In this document: in pieces, positions 52,537 to 62,300 of the stretch
Layout: every line of letters starts with the position of its first letter
Position numbering within the stretch: position 1 is the stretch's first letter
Notes under the pieces: generated by a model
Told to the model about the DNA's origin: nothing
The model's input: only the letters and a program-made list of their open reading frames with translations
Database searches by the model: none
Assembly: GCF_011065935.2 (NCBI RefSeq)
Contig: NZ_JAAMNH020000001.1
Span: forward strand, 4,237,001-4,301,000
Direction of reading: 5' to 3'
Length of the DNA stretch: 64,000 bases
Source: Clostridium estertheticum
GTDB taxonomy: Bacteria > Bacillota > Clostridia > Clostridiales > Clostridiaceae
Translations under genes and position numbers: made by a program

Positions 52537-53940
52537 TTAAATCATCATCTGCGATGCTGCAATATTAACGACTTCAGAAGGAGATTTATTTAAAGCTACA
52601 GTATTTCGTATTATTTTCCTCATATCTCCCACCATATATAGTGAACCGCACACTAATAATAAATCCTCTTCGCCACAATAGCTCAATGCTTTTTTATATG
52701 CACTCTCATAATTTTCAATTGCCTCACAACCCGTGATGTATTTTTGTACTTGTACTTTTAATTTTTCTGAAAGTTCTGCCCGTTCGCTGTGGGGTGTAAC
52801 GGTAATTACTCTACTTACCTTTGGAACTATAGTCATTATCATCTCTTCAACTTGTTTATCTGCAAGGATACCTAAAATTAATATGATTTTGTTGTAATTA
52901 AAATACATGTCAATACTTTCAGTAAGGTTTTTTATTCCATCTATATTATGTGCTCCATCTATAACAACTAAAGGCCTTTTATTCATTACTTCCAGTCTTG
53001 CTGGCCATTTTACATTTGATAGACCCATTAAAATATTATCCTTACTTATTGTAGCGCCTTGCAATATAAGCTCCTCTATTACATGAATTGCTACGCAGCA
53101 GTTTAATAATTGATGCTTTCCTAAAAGTGAAAGTTCAATAATATAATCATTATTTAAAGTTCGAACTTTCAACTTTTGAGTTACAACATTATTATTGCTA
53201 TATGCTGTTCCCTCCAATGAAGTGATTGCAACCTGCTGTAAATTTTCTTTTCCTAAATATGTAGATGATTCCTTGGCTACTTTTATTAATTTGCAATTTT
53301 TTTCTATACATATTCTTTCTATTATCTCTTCGCTTTGCTTTTGTTGTGGAAACATAACTACAGGAATTCCTTCCTTAATAATACCTGCTTTTTCATAAGC
53401 AATTTTATCAATAGTATCACCTAATATTTGAGTATGGTCCAAGCTAATTGATGTAATAACACTTAAGATAGGTATAATTACATTTGTTGAGTCGAGCCTT
53501 CCCCCCAAGCCTACTTCCACTACTGCAAAATCTACCTTATTTTTATAAAAATATAAAAATCCTGCACAAGTAATGATTTCAAATTCTGTTGGGTTACCAT
53601 ATCCAAGTTCCACTACTTTTTCTACTGCCTTTGAAACCTCTGTTATAATATGGCTTAAATCTCCTTTAGAAATATTCACATTATTTATTTGCATCCGCTC
53701 TTCAAACTCTTCAATAAATGGCGAAATATATGAGCCCACCTTATATCCGGCTTTAACCAAAATATTAGTCACCATAGCTGTAGTAGAGCCTTTACCATTA
53801 GTCCCTGCAATATGTATACATTTTAATTTTTTATGTGGATTTCCTATAAGTTCTAATATTTTTTCAGTTCTCTCAAGCCCAAGTTTAGTGCCAAACTTGG
53901 CTGTGTTTTTTATATAAGCCATAGCTTCATTATAATTCAT
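52537..53940 (-). CDS. folC: Bifunctional folylpolyglutamate/dihydrofolate synthase
   Basis: A 467-residue Mur-ligase-family enzyme adding glutamate to folates. The P-loop is IHIAGTNGKGSTT (about residues 41-53), with the following SPFIEEFEERMQINN, the omega-loop region VEVGLGGRLDSTNVI, the ATP/Mg site SLDHTQILGDTIDKIAYEKAGI, and WPARLEVM with DGAHNIDGI. The start at 53940 follows AAAGGAC. A remnant of another folC 3' end lies upstream at 54068-54118. Confidence 0.95.
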   Translation of the reverse strand: MNYNEAMAYIKNTAKFGTKLGLERTEKILELIGNPHKKLKCIHIAGTNGKGSTTAMVTNILVKAGYKVGSYISPFIEEFEERMQINNVNISKGDLSHIITEVSKAVEKVVELGYGNPTEFEIITCAGFLYFYKNKVDFAVVEVGLGGRLDSTNVIIPILSVITSISLDHTQILGDTIDKIAYEKAGIIKEGIPVVMFPQQKQSEEIIERICIEKNCKLIKVAKESSTYLGKENLQQVAITSLEGTAYSNNNVVTQKLKVRTLNNDYIIELSLLGKHQLLNCCVAIHVIEELILQGATISKDNILMGLSNVKWPARLEVMNKRPLVVIDGAHNIDGIKNLTESIDMYFNYNKIILILGILADKQVEEMIMTIVPKVSRVITVTPHSERAELSEKLKVQVQKYITGCEAIENYESAYKKALSYCGEEDLLLVCGSLYMVGDMRKIIRNTVALNKSPSEVVNIAASQMMI

Positions 53941-53973
53941 ATTTATCAGTCCTTTCAAAATGGTATAACTAGA

Positions 53974-54042
53974 TGGGGACAGTTAACAACTTTTTGACGT
54001 CTCTTAAATTCTATACCAACTTGGGGACACTTAACAACCTTT
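53974..54042. repeat. Pair of direct repeats containing GGGGACA and TTAACAAC
   Basis: TGGGGACAGTTAACAACTTTT at 53974 and TGGGGACACTTAACAACCTTTT at 54022 are near-identical direct repeats 48 bases apart. A TGGTATA/TATACCA inverted pair lies around the first. Similar GGGGAC-type short repeats are often seen near IS200-like (REP-type) sequences in Firmicutes, but no transposase gene is present here. Confidence 0.6.
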
Positions 54043-54067
54043 TATTGATATATTTTTATTTTTATTG

Positions 54068-54118
54068 TTAAATCATAATTTTCAGTACTGCAATATTAAC
54101 GACTTCAGAAGGAGATTT
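54068..54118 (-). pseudogene. Remnant of a second folC 3' end
   Basis: The minus strand encodes KSPSEVVNIAVLKIMI then stop, against KSPSEVVNIAASQMMI then stop in the intact folC. A 32-base segment (54088-54119) is identical to folC 52557-52588. No homologous sequence continues upstream, so only the last 16 codons survive. Confidence 0.85.
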
Positions 54119-54186
54119 AGACCACCACTGATGTTTTACTTTTGTTGCAATATGTAACTCTACTTATAAGTAGGAGTCTTTTAAGC

Positions 54187-54222
54187 AAAAGGGGATATGT
54201 ATATTTAATACATATCCCCTTT
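54187..54222 (-). terminator. Terminator of valS
   Basis: AAAGGGGATATGTAT pairs with ATACATATCCCCTTT across a short loop, followed on the minus strand by TTTTGCTT. It begins nine bases past the valS stop. Confidence 0.88.
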
Positions 54223-54230
54223 ACTAGAAT

Positions 54231-56873
54231 CTATTTCAAATTTTCTATACTTTGAATTACTGCCTTATACATTTCTTTATATTTGTCACCCTTAGCTCTT
54301 TCTTCTTCTACAACTTCTACTGGAGCTTTAGCTGTAAATCTTTCATTACAAAGTTTCTTCTCAACTCTGTCAATTTCTTTTGCTAGTTTTTCTTTTTCTT
54401 TGTTTAATCTTTCTAATTCTTTTTCTAAATCTACAAGCTCAAGTAGTGGCATATATACTTCAGCACCCTTAGTTACTACTGTGACTACATTTTCTGGTGC
54501 TTCTTCTTTAGAATTTAAGAATACTACTTCGCTTGCTGAAGCAAGTTTTTGGAAATAAACTAATCCCTGCTCAAACGCTTCTTTTCCTTCTGTAGCATAT
54601 ATAAATGTTTTGGCTTTTCTTGAAGGTGGTACATCCATATCCGCTCTAGCATTTCTTACGTCTTTTATTGCTTCAATAATATAGTTCATGCTTTGTTCTG
54701 CGTTTTCATCTTTAAGAACCTCTTCATACTCTGGCCATTTAGCAATAGTTATAGATTCAAACTCATTATCTAAATGAGTATAAATTTCTTCTGTTATAAA
54801 TGGCATAACAGGATGAAGCAATTTAAGTCCAGTTTTTAATACATTGTTTAATACATTAAGAACTATGCCTTTTGCCTCACAATCCTCTGCGTATAATACT
54901 GGTTTAACAAGTTCAATATACCAATCACAGAATTCTGTCCACATAAAATCATTAACCTTTTGAAGAGCTATGCCTATTTCAAACTTCTCGATATTTTCTG
55001 TAACTTCTTTTACTACAGTGTTCATTCTTGATAATATCCATTGGTCTGCAATAGTATAGTTTTTATTATCTTTGTATTGTGACATTAACTCTTCATTTAC
55101 GTTCATCATAACAAACCTAGAAGCATTCCAAATTTTATTTGCAAAATTTCTCGCAGCCTCTACTCTTGATTCATAGAATCTCATATCACTACCTGGCGCA
55201 TTTCCTGTAGCAAGTGAGAACCTTAGTGCGTCTGCGCCGTATTTTTCTATTACTTCTAATGGGTCTGTACCATTGCCTAATGACTTAGACATTTTTCTTC
55301 CTTGATCATCTCTAACCATTCCGTGCATTAATACCGTTTCAAAGGGTACTTCCTCTAAATTATAAAGTCCTGAGAAAATCATTCTTGCAACCCAGAAGAA
55401 TATAATATCATATCCTGTTACTAAAACACTTGTTGGATAAAAGTATTTTAAATCCTCTGTATTGTTTGGCCAACCAAGTGTTGAGAAAGGCCACAATGCT
55501 GAGCTAAACCAAGTATCAAGAACATCTTTATCCTGCTGCAAATTTATACTATTACATTTAGTGCAGTTTGTTGGTCCCGTTGATGCAACTATTATTTCTC
55601 CACAATCTTTGCAGTACCACACTGGAATTCTATGCCCCCACCACAACTGCCTTGATATACACCAATCTTGAATGTTTTCCATCCAATTGAAGTAGGTTTT
55701 ATCAAATCTCTCTGGAACAAATTTAGTTTTCTTTTCACGTACAGCCTCTATAGCTGGCTTTGCAAGTGATTCCATCTTAACATACCATTGTTTAGATAAC
55801 AGTGGCTCTACAGTGGTTGCGCATCTATCGTGAGTACCTACATTGTGAGCATGGTCTTTTATTTTAACTAATAGCCCCGCACTATCTAAATCTTCTACAA
55901 TAAGCTTTCTTGCCTCATATCTGTCAAGTCCTGAATATTTTCCATAGCCTTCACATATAGTTGCATTTTCATTTAGAACCACTATTTCAGGTAGATTATG
56001 TCTCTTTCCTATTTGAAAGTCATTAGGGTCATGGGCTGGAGTGATTTTAACTGCACCTGTTCCAAAATCTAAATCAACGTAATCATCTGCAACTATTGGT
56101 ATTTCTCTATTTACAAGAGGTAAAATCAATGTTTTCCCTACTAAATGTGCATAACGTGAGTCTTTAGGATTTACTGCGACAGCAGTATCCCCGAGCATAG
56201 TTTCCGGTCTTGTAGTAGCTATTTCTAAGAATTCATCACTACCAACTACTGGATATTTTATATGCCAAAAGTGACCGGCTTGCTCTTCAAATACTATTTC
56301 TGCATCTGAAATTGCCGTCATACATTTAGGGCACCAGTTTGTTATTCTATTACCTTGATAAATAAGCCCATCCTTATATAATTTGACGAAAACTTCTCTA
56401 ACTGCATGATTTAAGTTTTCATCCATAGTAAAGCTTTCCCTTGTAAAGTCAGCAGAACAACCCATTTTCTTTAATTGTCCTCTAATTTTTTCTCTATATT
56501 CACCAGTCCATTCCCAAACTTTTTCAAGGAAGGCTTCTCTTCCCATTTCTTTTTTCACAAGACCTTTCTTTAGAAGTTCATTTTCAACCTTTACTTCTGT
56601 TGCAATACTAGCATGATCTTCTCCTGGAAGCCACAGTGTGCTATACCCTTGCATTCTTTTAGTTCTTATTAAAATATCTTGAAGAGTATTATCAAGAGCG
56701 TGACCTAAATGTAATTTTCCTGTGATATTGGGTGGTGGCATCATAATTGTAAATGGCTTTTTATTCTTATCCACATCTGGAGTAAAGTATCCTTTTTCTT
56801 CCCACCCTGCGTAAAGTCTTTCTTCAAAATCCTTGGGATCATAATTCTTAGCAATATTATTATTTTCTTCCAT
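54231..56873 (-). CDS. valS: Valine-tRNA ligase
   Basis: An 880-residue class I synthetase. The HIGH box is in PPNITGKLHLGHALDN, a CP1 editing domain lies at about 190-340, the KMSKS box is in GRKMSKSLGNGTDP, and the C-terminal Glu/Lys coiled coil (about 810-880) is typical of ValRS. It charges tRNA-Val and edits threonine. The start at 56873 follows AAGGAGG; the longer frame to 56906 precedes that site. It is controlled by the T-box leader upstream. Confidence 0.98.
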   Translation of the reverse strand: MEENNNIAKNYDPKDFEERLYAGWEEKGYFTPDVDKNKKPFTIMMPPPNITGKLHLGHALDNTLQDILIRTKRMQGYSTLWLPGEDHASIATEVKVENELLKKGLVKKEMGREAFLEKVWEWTGEYREKIRGQLKKMGCSADFTRESFTMDENLNHAVREVFVKLYKDGLIYQGNRITNWCPKCMTAISDAEIVFEEQAGHFWHIKYPVVGSDEFLEIATTRPETMLGDTAVAVNPKDSRYAHLVGKTLILPLVNREIPIVADDYVDLDFGTGAVKITPAHDPNDFQIGKRHNLPEIVVLNENATICEGYGKYSGLDRYEARKLIVEDLDSAGLLVKIKDHAHNVGTHDRCATTVEPLLSKQWYVKMESLAKPAIEAVREKKTKFVPERFDKTYFNWMENIQDWCISRQLWWGHRIPVWYCKDCGEIIVASTGPTNCTKCNSINLQQDKDVLDTWFSSALWPFSTLGWPNNTEDLKYFYPTSVLVTGYDIIFFWVARMIFSGLYNLEEVPFETVLMHGMVRDDQGRKMSKSLGNGTDPLEVIEKYGADALRFSLATGNAPGSDMRFYESRVEAARNFANKIWNASRFVMMNVNEELMSQYKDNKNYTIADQWILSRMNTVVKEVTENIEKFEIGIALQKVNDFMWTEFCDWYIELVKPVLYAEDCEAKGIVLNVLNNVLKTGLKLLHPVMPFITEEIYTHLDNEFESITIAKWPEYEEVLKDENAEQSMNYIIEAIKDVRNARADMDVPPSRKAKTFIYATEGKEAFEQGLVYFQKLASASEVVFLNSKEEAPENVVTVVTKGAEVYMPLLELVDLEKELERLNKEKEKLAKEIDRVEKKLCNERFTAKAPVEVVEEERAKGDKYKEMYKAVIQSIENLK

Positions 56874-56967
56874 AATTGATTCCTCCTTATTTATAAAATC
56901 CGACATAAAACCAGTATCACTTTAGGACAGCTGACAGCTGACAGTTCCCCTGAAACTCTTAATTTCC

Positions 56968-57243
56968 AAAAAAACAAAAAGAGCCTTCGTCTATAAAAGG
57001 ACGAAGAACTCGCGGTACCACCTTTTTTCCTGCAAATCTACAGGCTCTTGATAATTTAACGATTAAGATAACCGTCTTTGTCTACTACTTATTATTACAT
57101 AAATTCAACAAAGAAGCTCCGAAGCTACCTTCAAGGTTTTTCATATAGAAGATCTTACAACCTATGGATCTTCCTCTCTTAATATTAATTTCCCTTTACT
57201 CCTCTTCATCTAAGCTTTTTAAGGATTATAAAATTTTAATTTG
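56968..57243 (-). promoter_or_regulatory. T-box leader for valS, Val specifier GUA
   Basis: The minus strand holds AAGGTGGTACCGCGAG (core complement at 57011-57022) and a terminator GACGAAG-type hairpin with T runs (56968-57005). In stem I the context GAAG-GUA-GCTTC-GGAG places the GUA specifier at plus positions 57126-57128, the same layout as the pheST T-box. Uncharged tRNA-Val (TAC), encoded at 34653-34728, would trigger antitermination. Confidence 0.93.
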
Positions 57244-57249
57244 TTCTTA

Positions 57250-57279
57250 ATTATATCTCTTCATTTATATATATGTCAA
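57250..57279 (-). promoter_or_regulatory. Promoter of the valS T-box transcript
   Basis: On the minus strand consensus TTGACA (57279-57274), an 18-base spacer and consensus TATAAT (57255-57250). Confidence 0.88.
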
Positions 57280-57388
57280 TATATTTCATTATTTAATTTA
57301 GATTTAATTTAGAATTAATTTAGAATGTCACATCTACTTAATATTTCATATTATATAACCATAACAACTTTATAATATGGAGGTATCT

Positions 57389-58411
57389 ATGAAGATTAAA
57401 AAAAATTCAATTTTTTCAATACTTTTATCTCTTGCCTTAATAACCACTTTATTTTCTGGATGTAAAATAGGCACTAATGATGCTCTCGTAAAAGTAAAAT
57501 TAAATGAAGTAGTTCGCTCTATTTTCTATGCTCCTATGTATGCAGCTATTTCTCAAGGTTTCTTTAATGAAGAAGGTATTCAAATTGATCTTTCAACTGG
57601 TCAAGGAGCAGACAAAACCATGCAACAAGTTTTAAGTAATGCTGTAGACATAGGTTTCTGTGGACCAGAACAAGTTATTTACATCTATAATCAAAAACGG
57701 GAAGACTATCCTGTAATTTTCGCACAATTAACACAAAAGGATGGGGCTTTCTTAGTATCTAGAAATGCGCAAGCAGATTTTAACTGGGAATCCTTAAAGG
57801 GTAAAACTGTAATAGGTGGAAGACCTGGCGGAGTACCTGAAATGGCTTTAGAGTATGTTTTAAAAAATCATGGAATTGATCCTGTCAAAGATATAAACCT
57901 TATTACTAACCTAGCATTCACAGCTACTGCTGGCGCTTTCAAAGGCGGCACAGGTGATTACGTTACTCTTTTTGAGCCTACTGCTAGTATGATGAAAAAA
58001 GACAATTCCGGACAGATTGTAGCCTCCATAGGCGCGTCTGCTGGTACTATGCCTTACACCTGTTTTTTTGCTACAAAATCTTATATAGAAAAAAATCCAG
58101 TAATAATAGAAAAGGTAACTAGGGCAATTTATAAAGGTCAAAAATGGGTAAGTAGTCATTCTGATGAGGAAGTAATTACTTCAATTAAGTCTTTCTTCCC
58201 TGGTGCAGATGAAGCTGTACTTATTGAGTCTATTAAGAATTATAGAAATATAAATGCTTTTTCACCAAACCCAATATTAAAACCTGATGATTTAACAAAA
58301 CTTATGGATATAATCCAATCTTACAAAGCAGATTTAATCCCACAAAGACCTGCCTTCGATAAAATAGTCAACAATACATTTGCCGAAAAAGTAGTAAAAG
58401 ATCTAAAATAA
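57389..58411 (+). CDS. Orphan NitT/TauT-type ABC substrate-binding lipoprotein
   Basis: A 340-residue exported protein with lipobox TLFSGC (Cys about residue 25). The fold is the NMT1/THI5/SsuA type, with VRSIFYAPMYAAISQGFFNEEGIQIDLSTGQGADKTMQQVLSNAVDIGFCGPEQVIYI and GGRPGGVPEMALEYVLKNHGIDP. Such proteins bind taurine, aliphatic sulfonates, nitrate or pyrimidine precursors; the ligand here is unknown. No permease or ATPase gene is adjacent: the next gene is 500 bases away on the other strand. The ATG at 57389 follows GGAGG. Confidence 0.88.
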   Translation: MKIKKNSIFSILLSLALITTLFSGCKIGTNDALVKVKLNEVVRSIFYAPMYAAISQGFFNEEGIQIDLSTGQGADKTMQQVLSNAVDIGFCGPEQVIYIYNQKREDYPVIFAQLTQKDGAFLVSRNAQADFNWESLKGKTVIGGRPGGVPEMALEYVLKNHGIDPVKDINLITNLAFTATAGAFKGGTGDYVTLFEPTASMMKKDNSGQIVASIGASAGTMPYTCFFATKSYIEKNPVIIEKVTRAIYKGQKWVSSHSDEEVITSIKSFFPGADEAVLIESIKNYRNINAFSPNPILKPDDLTKLMDIIQSYKADLIPQRPAFDKIVNNTFAEKVVKDLK

Positions 58412-58427
58412 ATAACAAGGCTAAACA

Positions 58428-58559
58428 ATGAAGGTTCGGAACTTAGGATGCTCAGATAGTTGATAATTCGTTAACAGAATCTAAGTTTATTACATGAACT
58501 AAGATTCTGTAAAACTCATTATATACTATCTTTCACACTCCTAAATGCCGAACCTTCAT
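58428..58559. repeat. Two-tier inverted repeat after the binding-protein gene
   Basis: The outer arms ATGAAGGTTCGG (58428-58439) and CCGAACCTTCAT (58548-58559) are perfect and continue imperfectly inward (CTTAGGA..., AGATAGT...). A separate inner hairpin pairs ACAGAATCTAAGTTTA (58474-58489) with TGAACTAAGATTCTGT (58495-58510). It begins 16 bases past the stop of the binding-protein gene and lacks a clean T run. Confidence 0.8.
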
Positions 58560-58693
58560 AATTATAGTTACTTATACATATTTACTTAGATTTCCATTCT
58601 GTGTTGAAACTTTCTATAAGCATCCCAGAAGACATAACAATTATTTATTGATACGTCTCCACCCCTAAGAAATTTCCATAGGGCTGCTTAGAT

Positions 58694-58901
58694 TATGCTA
58701 ACAAAAGTATATATTGCGTAAAATGCGTTGGAACAAACCTTAGTAATTCTCAATTTATTTTATTTGCAGGTGCGTAAAGAAAAATGCATGTTTGAGCGAT
58801 AGCGAGTTTGCATTTTTTAGCAGCCGTAAATAAAATAAATCGTAGAATTACTTGGTGAAGTGAGCGCATTTGTAGCAATATATACTTTTCGTTATAGCAT
58901 A
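58694..58901. repeat. Long inverted-repeat element, copy B
   Basis: About 208 bp that fold back end to end, from TATGCT at 58694 to AGCATA at 58901. The paired arms include AAAAGTATATATTGC, AAATGCG, AGTAATTCT and ATTTATTTTATTT. The apex at 58790-58810 is a perfect mirror repeat: GTTTGAGCG, ATA, GCGAGTTTG. The arms align with copy A (shared TACAAATGC, TCACT, AGTAATTCTA, TTTATT). No ORF or transposase lies inside. The other parts of 58412-58929 hold nothing recognisable. Confidence 0.85.
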
Positions 58902-58929
58902 ATATAAGAAAAATTTCTTAATGTACTTT

Positions 58930-59319
58930 CTACTCGACTTCGTCTAAGTTTTCAGCCCCTATGTTTTGCATATTAACTGTTCTTCTTTTTAATCTACTTT
59001 GTTCTGATGTCTCAAACAAATACTCCTTAATTGCATCAGAATTTTTAATATGCTTTAACACTAGCGTTGGGTGAGTTACATCCCCAGTATGACATATAAT
59101 TGTTCCAAGCCCAAATACTCTCTCAAATAAGCTCTTATTTAAAGTTGTATCTTGGATTTTATATAGATAACAATCATTTATCTCCCTGTTTATAAATCCT
59201 TCTTGTATAGTTAACTTATCCTCTTGAATGTTATATAATGTAAATGTAAATGGTAATCCAAATAGCATTAGCCTTTTTCTTTCTTTAAATGCTATGTTAT
59301 TTTTAATTTCCCGTTCCAT
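58930..59319 (-). CDS. PH-domain-like protein cotranscribed with the activase fusion
   Basis: A 129-residue cytosolic protein. Residues 15-100 look like a bacterial PH (bPH2/YdbS-type) domain: PFTFTLYNIQEDKLTIQEGFINREINDCYLYKIQDTTLNKSLFERVFGLGTIICHTGDVTHPTLVLKHIKNSDAIKEYLFE. There are no membrane segments, unlike most bPH2 proteins. The ATG at 59319 follows AAGGAG; an in-frame GTG at 59328 precedes it. It starts 21 bases after the stop of the large activase fusion, so the two are probably cotranscribed. Confidence 0.75.
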   Translation of the reverse strand: MEREIKNNIAFKERKRLMLFGLPFTFTLYNIQEDKLTIQEGFINREINDCYLYKIQDTTLNKSLFERVFGLGTIICHTGDVTHPTLVLKHIKNSDAIKEYLFETSEQSRLKRRTVNMQNIGAENLDEVE

Positions 59320-59340
59320 AATGTACACTCCTTCATTTTA

Positions 59341-62300
59341 CTAGTCTATTTTTTTATCACTAGCCACTTCCTCGTGAGCATCTTTAACCTCTATTTCACT
59401 CTCAAGATTTTTTAAAGCAGCAGACATCATGAGTTTTATTCTATTAATTTGATTTACTTCACTGGCACCTGGATCATAGTCTATAGCAGTTATATTAGCG
59501 CCTGGAAACCGTCTTTTTAATTCTTTAATCATTCCTTTACCCGTAACATGATTAGGAAGACAAGCAAAAGGTTGCATACACACTATATTTTTGGTACCAC
59601 TTTCAATAAGCTCTACCATTTCACCAGTCAAAAACCAACCTTCACCTGTTTGATTGCCCAAGGATAAAATTGGTGCTGCACCCTTTGCTAATTCTTGTAT
59701 AGTTTTTGGTGCATGAAATCTTTTACTATGATCTAAAACTAATTTCATATGTTTTCTAAAACTTTCTATATATCCAATTGCCACGTTATTTAATATTTTA
59801 TCCTTCTTGCTCATTCCTAAATATTCATATTTAAAATTAGCATCAAAAGCGCAGTAAAGGAAAAAGTCAATTAAATCAGGCATAACCGCCTCCCCGCCTT
59901 CACTTTCAATAACATCTATAATGTTATTATTAGCTATAGGATGGAATTTAACTAAAATCTCTCCTACAAGGCCTATCTGAGGTTTTAAAATATTTTTAAG
60001 TTCTAGATTATCAAAATCAGCCACTATTGAAGATATATTATTTTTAAATTCTTTACTACTTCCCTTTATTACTGCTTGTTTGCAAATTTTTACCCATTTT
60101 TCATAAAGTAAATTAGCTGAACCAAGTATCCGTTCGTATGGTCTAACCTTGTAGAGCACTCTCATAAGTAAATCTCCGTATACCAAGGACATTAATGATT
60201 TTTTAACCAATGAATGCGTAAATTTAAACCCTGGATTTGACTCGAGGCCAGCAGCATTTAATGATACCACTGGAACTTTCGGGAATCCTGCTTCCTTTAG
60301 TGCTTTCCTAAGGAAGCCAATATAGTTTGTAGCCCTGCATCCTCCACCAGTTTGAGAAATTATAACAGAAGTATTTTCTATATCATATCTACCTGATTTT
60401 AGTGCATGAATTATTTGTCCTACTACAATTATGGTTGGATAACAGGCATCATTATTTACATATTTTAAGCCTTCCTCTACAGCCTCAGTATCCACTGAAG
60501 GTAAAATCTCTAAATTATATCCTGATGAATTAAATGCTTCCTGTACAAATTGAAAATGTATTGGAGACATTTGTGGAGATAAAATAGTGTGTGTTTTTCT
60601 CATTTCTTTAGTGAATATAATCCTGCTTGTGGCCTCTTTAATTTTTTTAGGCACAGTCCCATTTTTATCTCTTTCATTAAGCGCGGCCTTTAATGATCTT
60701 ATTCTGATTCTTGCTGCTCCCAAATTATTTCCTTCATCAATTTTTAAAGTCGTGTATATCTTTCCACTACTGCCTAAAATCTCTTGAACTTGGTCTGAGG
60801 TAACTGCATCAAGACCACAACCAAAAGAATTTAGCTGAATAAGCTCAATATTTGGCTCTTTTGCTACAAAACTAGCTGCAGCATATAATCTAGAATGGTA
60901 TACCCACTGATCTACTATTCTTAGTGGCCTCTCAACAATACCTAGATGAGCTACAGAATCCTCTGTAAGTACAGGCATATCGAAATCAGTTATTACACTT
61001 GGGATACCATGATTAATTTCTGGATCTATATGATAAGGTCTTCCAGCGAGTACTATGCCCTTCTTTCCAGTCCTCCTAATATATTCTACTACTTCCTCAC
61101 CTTTTCTTTGAATATCCAATTTCACATTTTCAGTTTCTGTCCATGATTTTTTAACCGCCATTGCTATTTCTTTTTTATTAATTCCAAAACTAGCAAACTC
61201 ATCAGCGAGTCTCACAATTAGACTTTTATTATTGTCTAAAGATATAAAAGGACTTAGGAACACAATATCTCTTTCCTTCAATATATCCATGTTGTTTTTT
61301 ATTACCTCAGGATATGACGTTACAATAGGACAGTTGTAGTGATCATCCGCTCCTTGTTGCTCCTTTTTTTCATAAGGAATACAAGGATAGAATATAGTGT
61401 CTATTCCCTTATTTATAAGACTCATTATATGTCCATGTACTATTTTAGCAGGGTAACAAGCCGATTCTGAGGGTATAGTATCTATTCCCATTTCATATAT
61501 CTGTTTAGATGATCTTTGGGACAATTCTACCCTAAATCCTAAAGTTGTAAAGAAAGTAAACCAAAATGGATAATTCTCATATATATTAAGAACCCTTGGA
61601 ATTCCAATTACGCCTCTTGTGGCATCTTCCTTCTTTAGTGGGGTATAATTAAATATTCTTTTATATTTATAGTCATATACATTAGGAATCTCTTCTTTTT
61701 TACCGCTAAGACCTAGTGCTTTTTCACAGCGATTACCGGATATAAATTCCCGGATCTTATCAAATTTATTAACCGTAAGAACACACTTATTTGCACAATT
61801 TTTGCATCTACCCATGGTGGTTTCTACCTTAAAGCTATCCAATTGTTCGAGTGTTAATAATGTAGAAAGCTTCCCGTCTTCAGTTCTTTCTTTTGCAATA
61901 AGTGCAGCCCCAAAAGCTCCCATCAGACCTGCAATATCTGGTCTAACTGCTTCTCTTCCTGAAATAAGTTCAAAAGCCCTAAGTACTGCATCATTATAAA
62001 AGGTTCCGCCTTGAACAATTATCTTTTTACCCATGTCCTTTGGATCTCTTATTTTAATAACTTTGAGCAGAGCATTTTTTATCACTGAATAAGAAAGACC
62101 TGCTGATATATCACCTACAGATGCACCTTCCTTCTGAACCTGTTTAACTCTGGAATTCATAAACACTGTGCATCTTGAACCCAGGTCCACTGGACTTCTA
62201 GAACTTAATGCTACATTTGCAAAATCTTCTATTTCCATGTTTAAAGAATGAGCAAAAGTTTCTATAAAAGAGCCACAGCCAGAAGAGCAAGCTTCATTTA

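Noticed and set aside
53941..54230. Insertion sequence between folC and valS
   Set aside because: The direct repeats and folC fossil suggest rearrangement, but there is no transposase ORF and no terminal inverted-repeat pair of IS size.
56925..56950. CAGCTGACAGCTGACAG as a short tandem repeat or CRISPR-like unit
   Set aside because: There are only two and a half copies of a 7-base unit and no spacers; it is noted only as a possible relative of the GGGGACA repeats at 54 kb.
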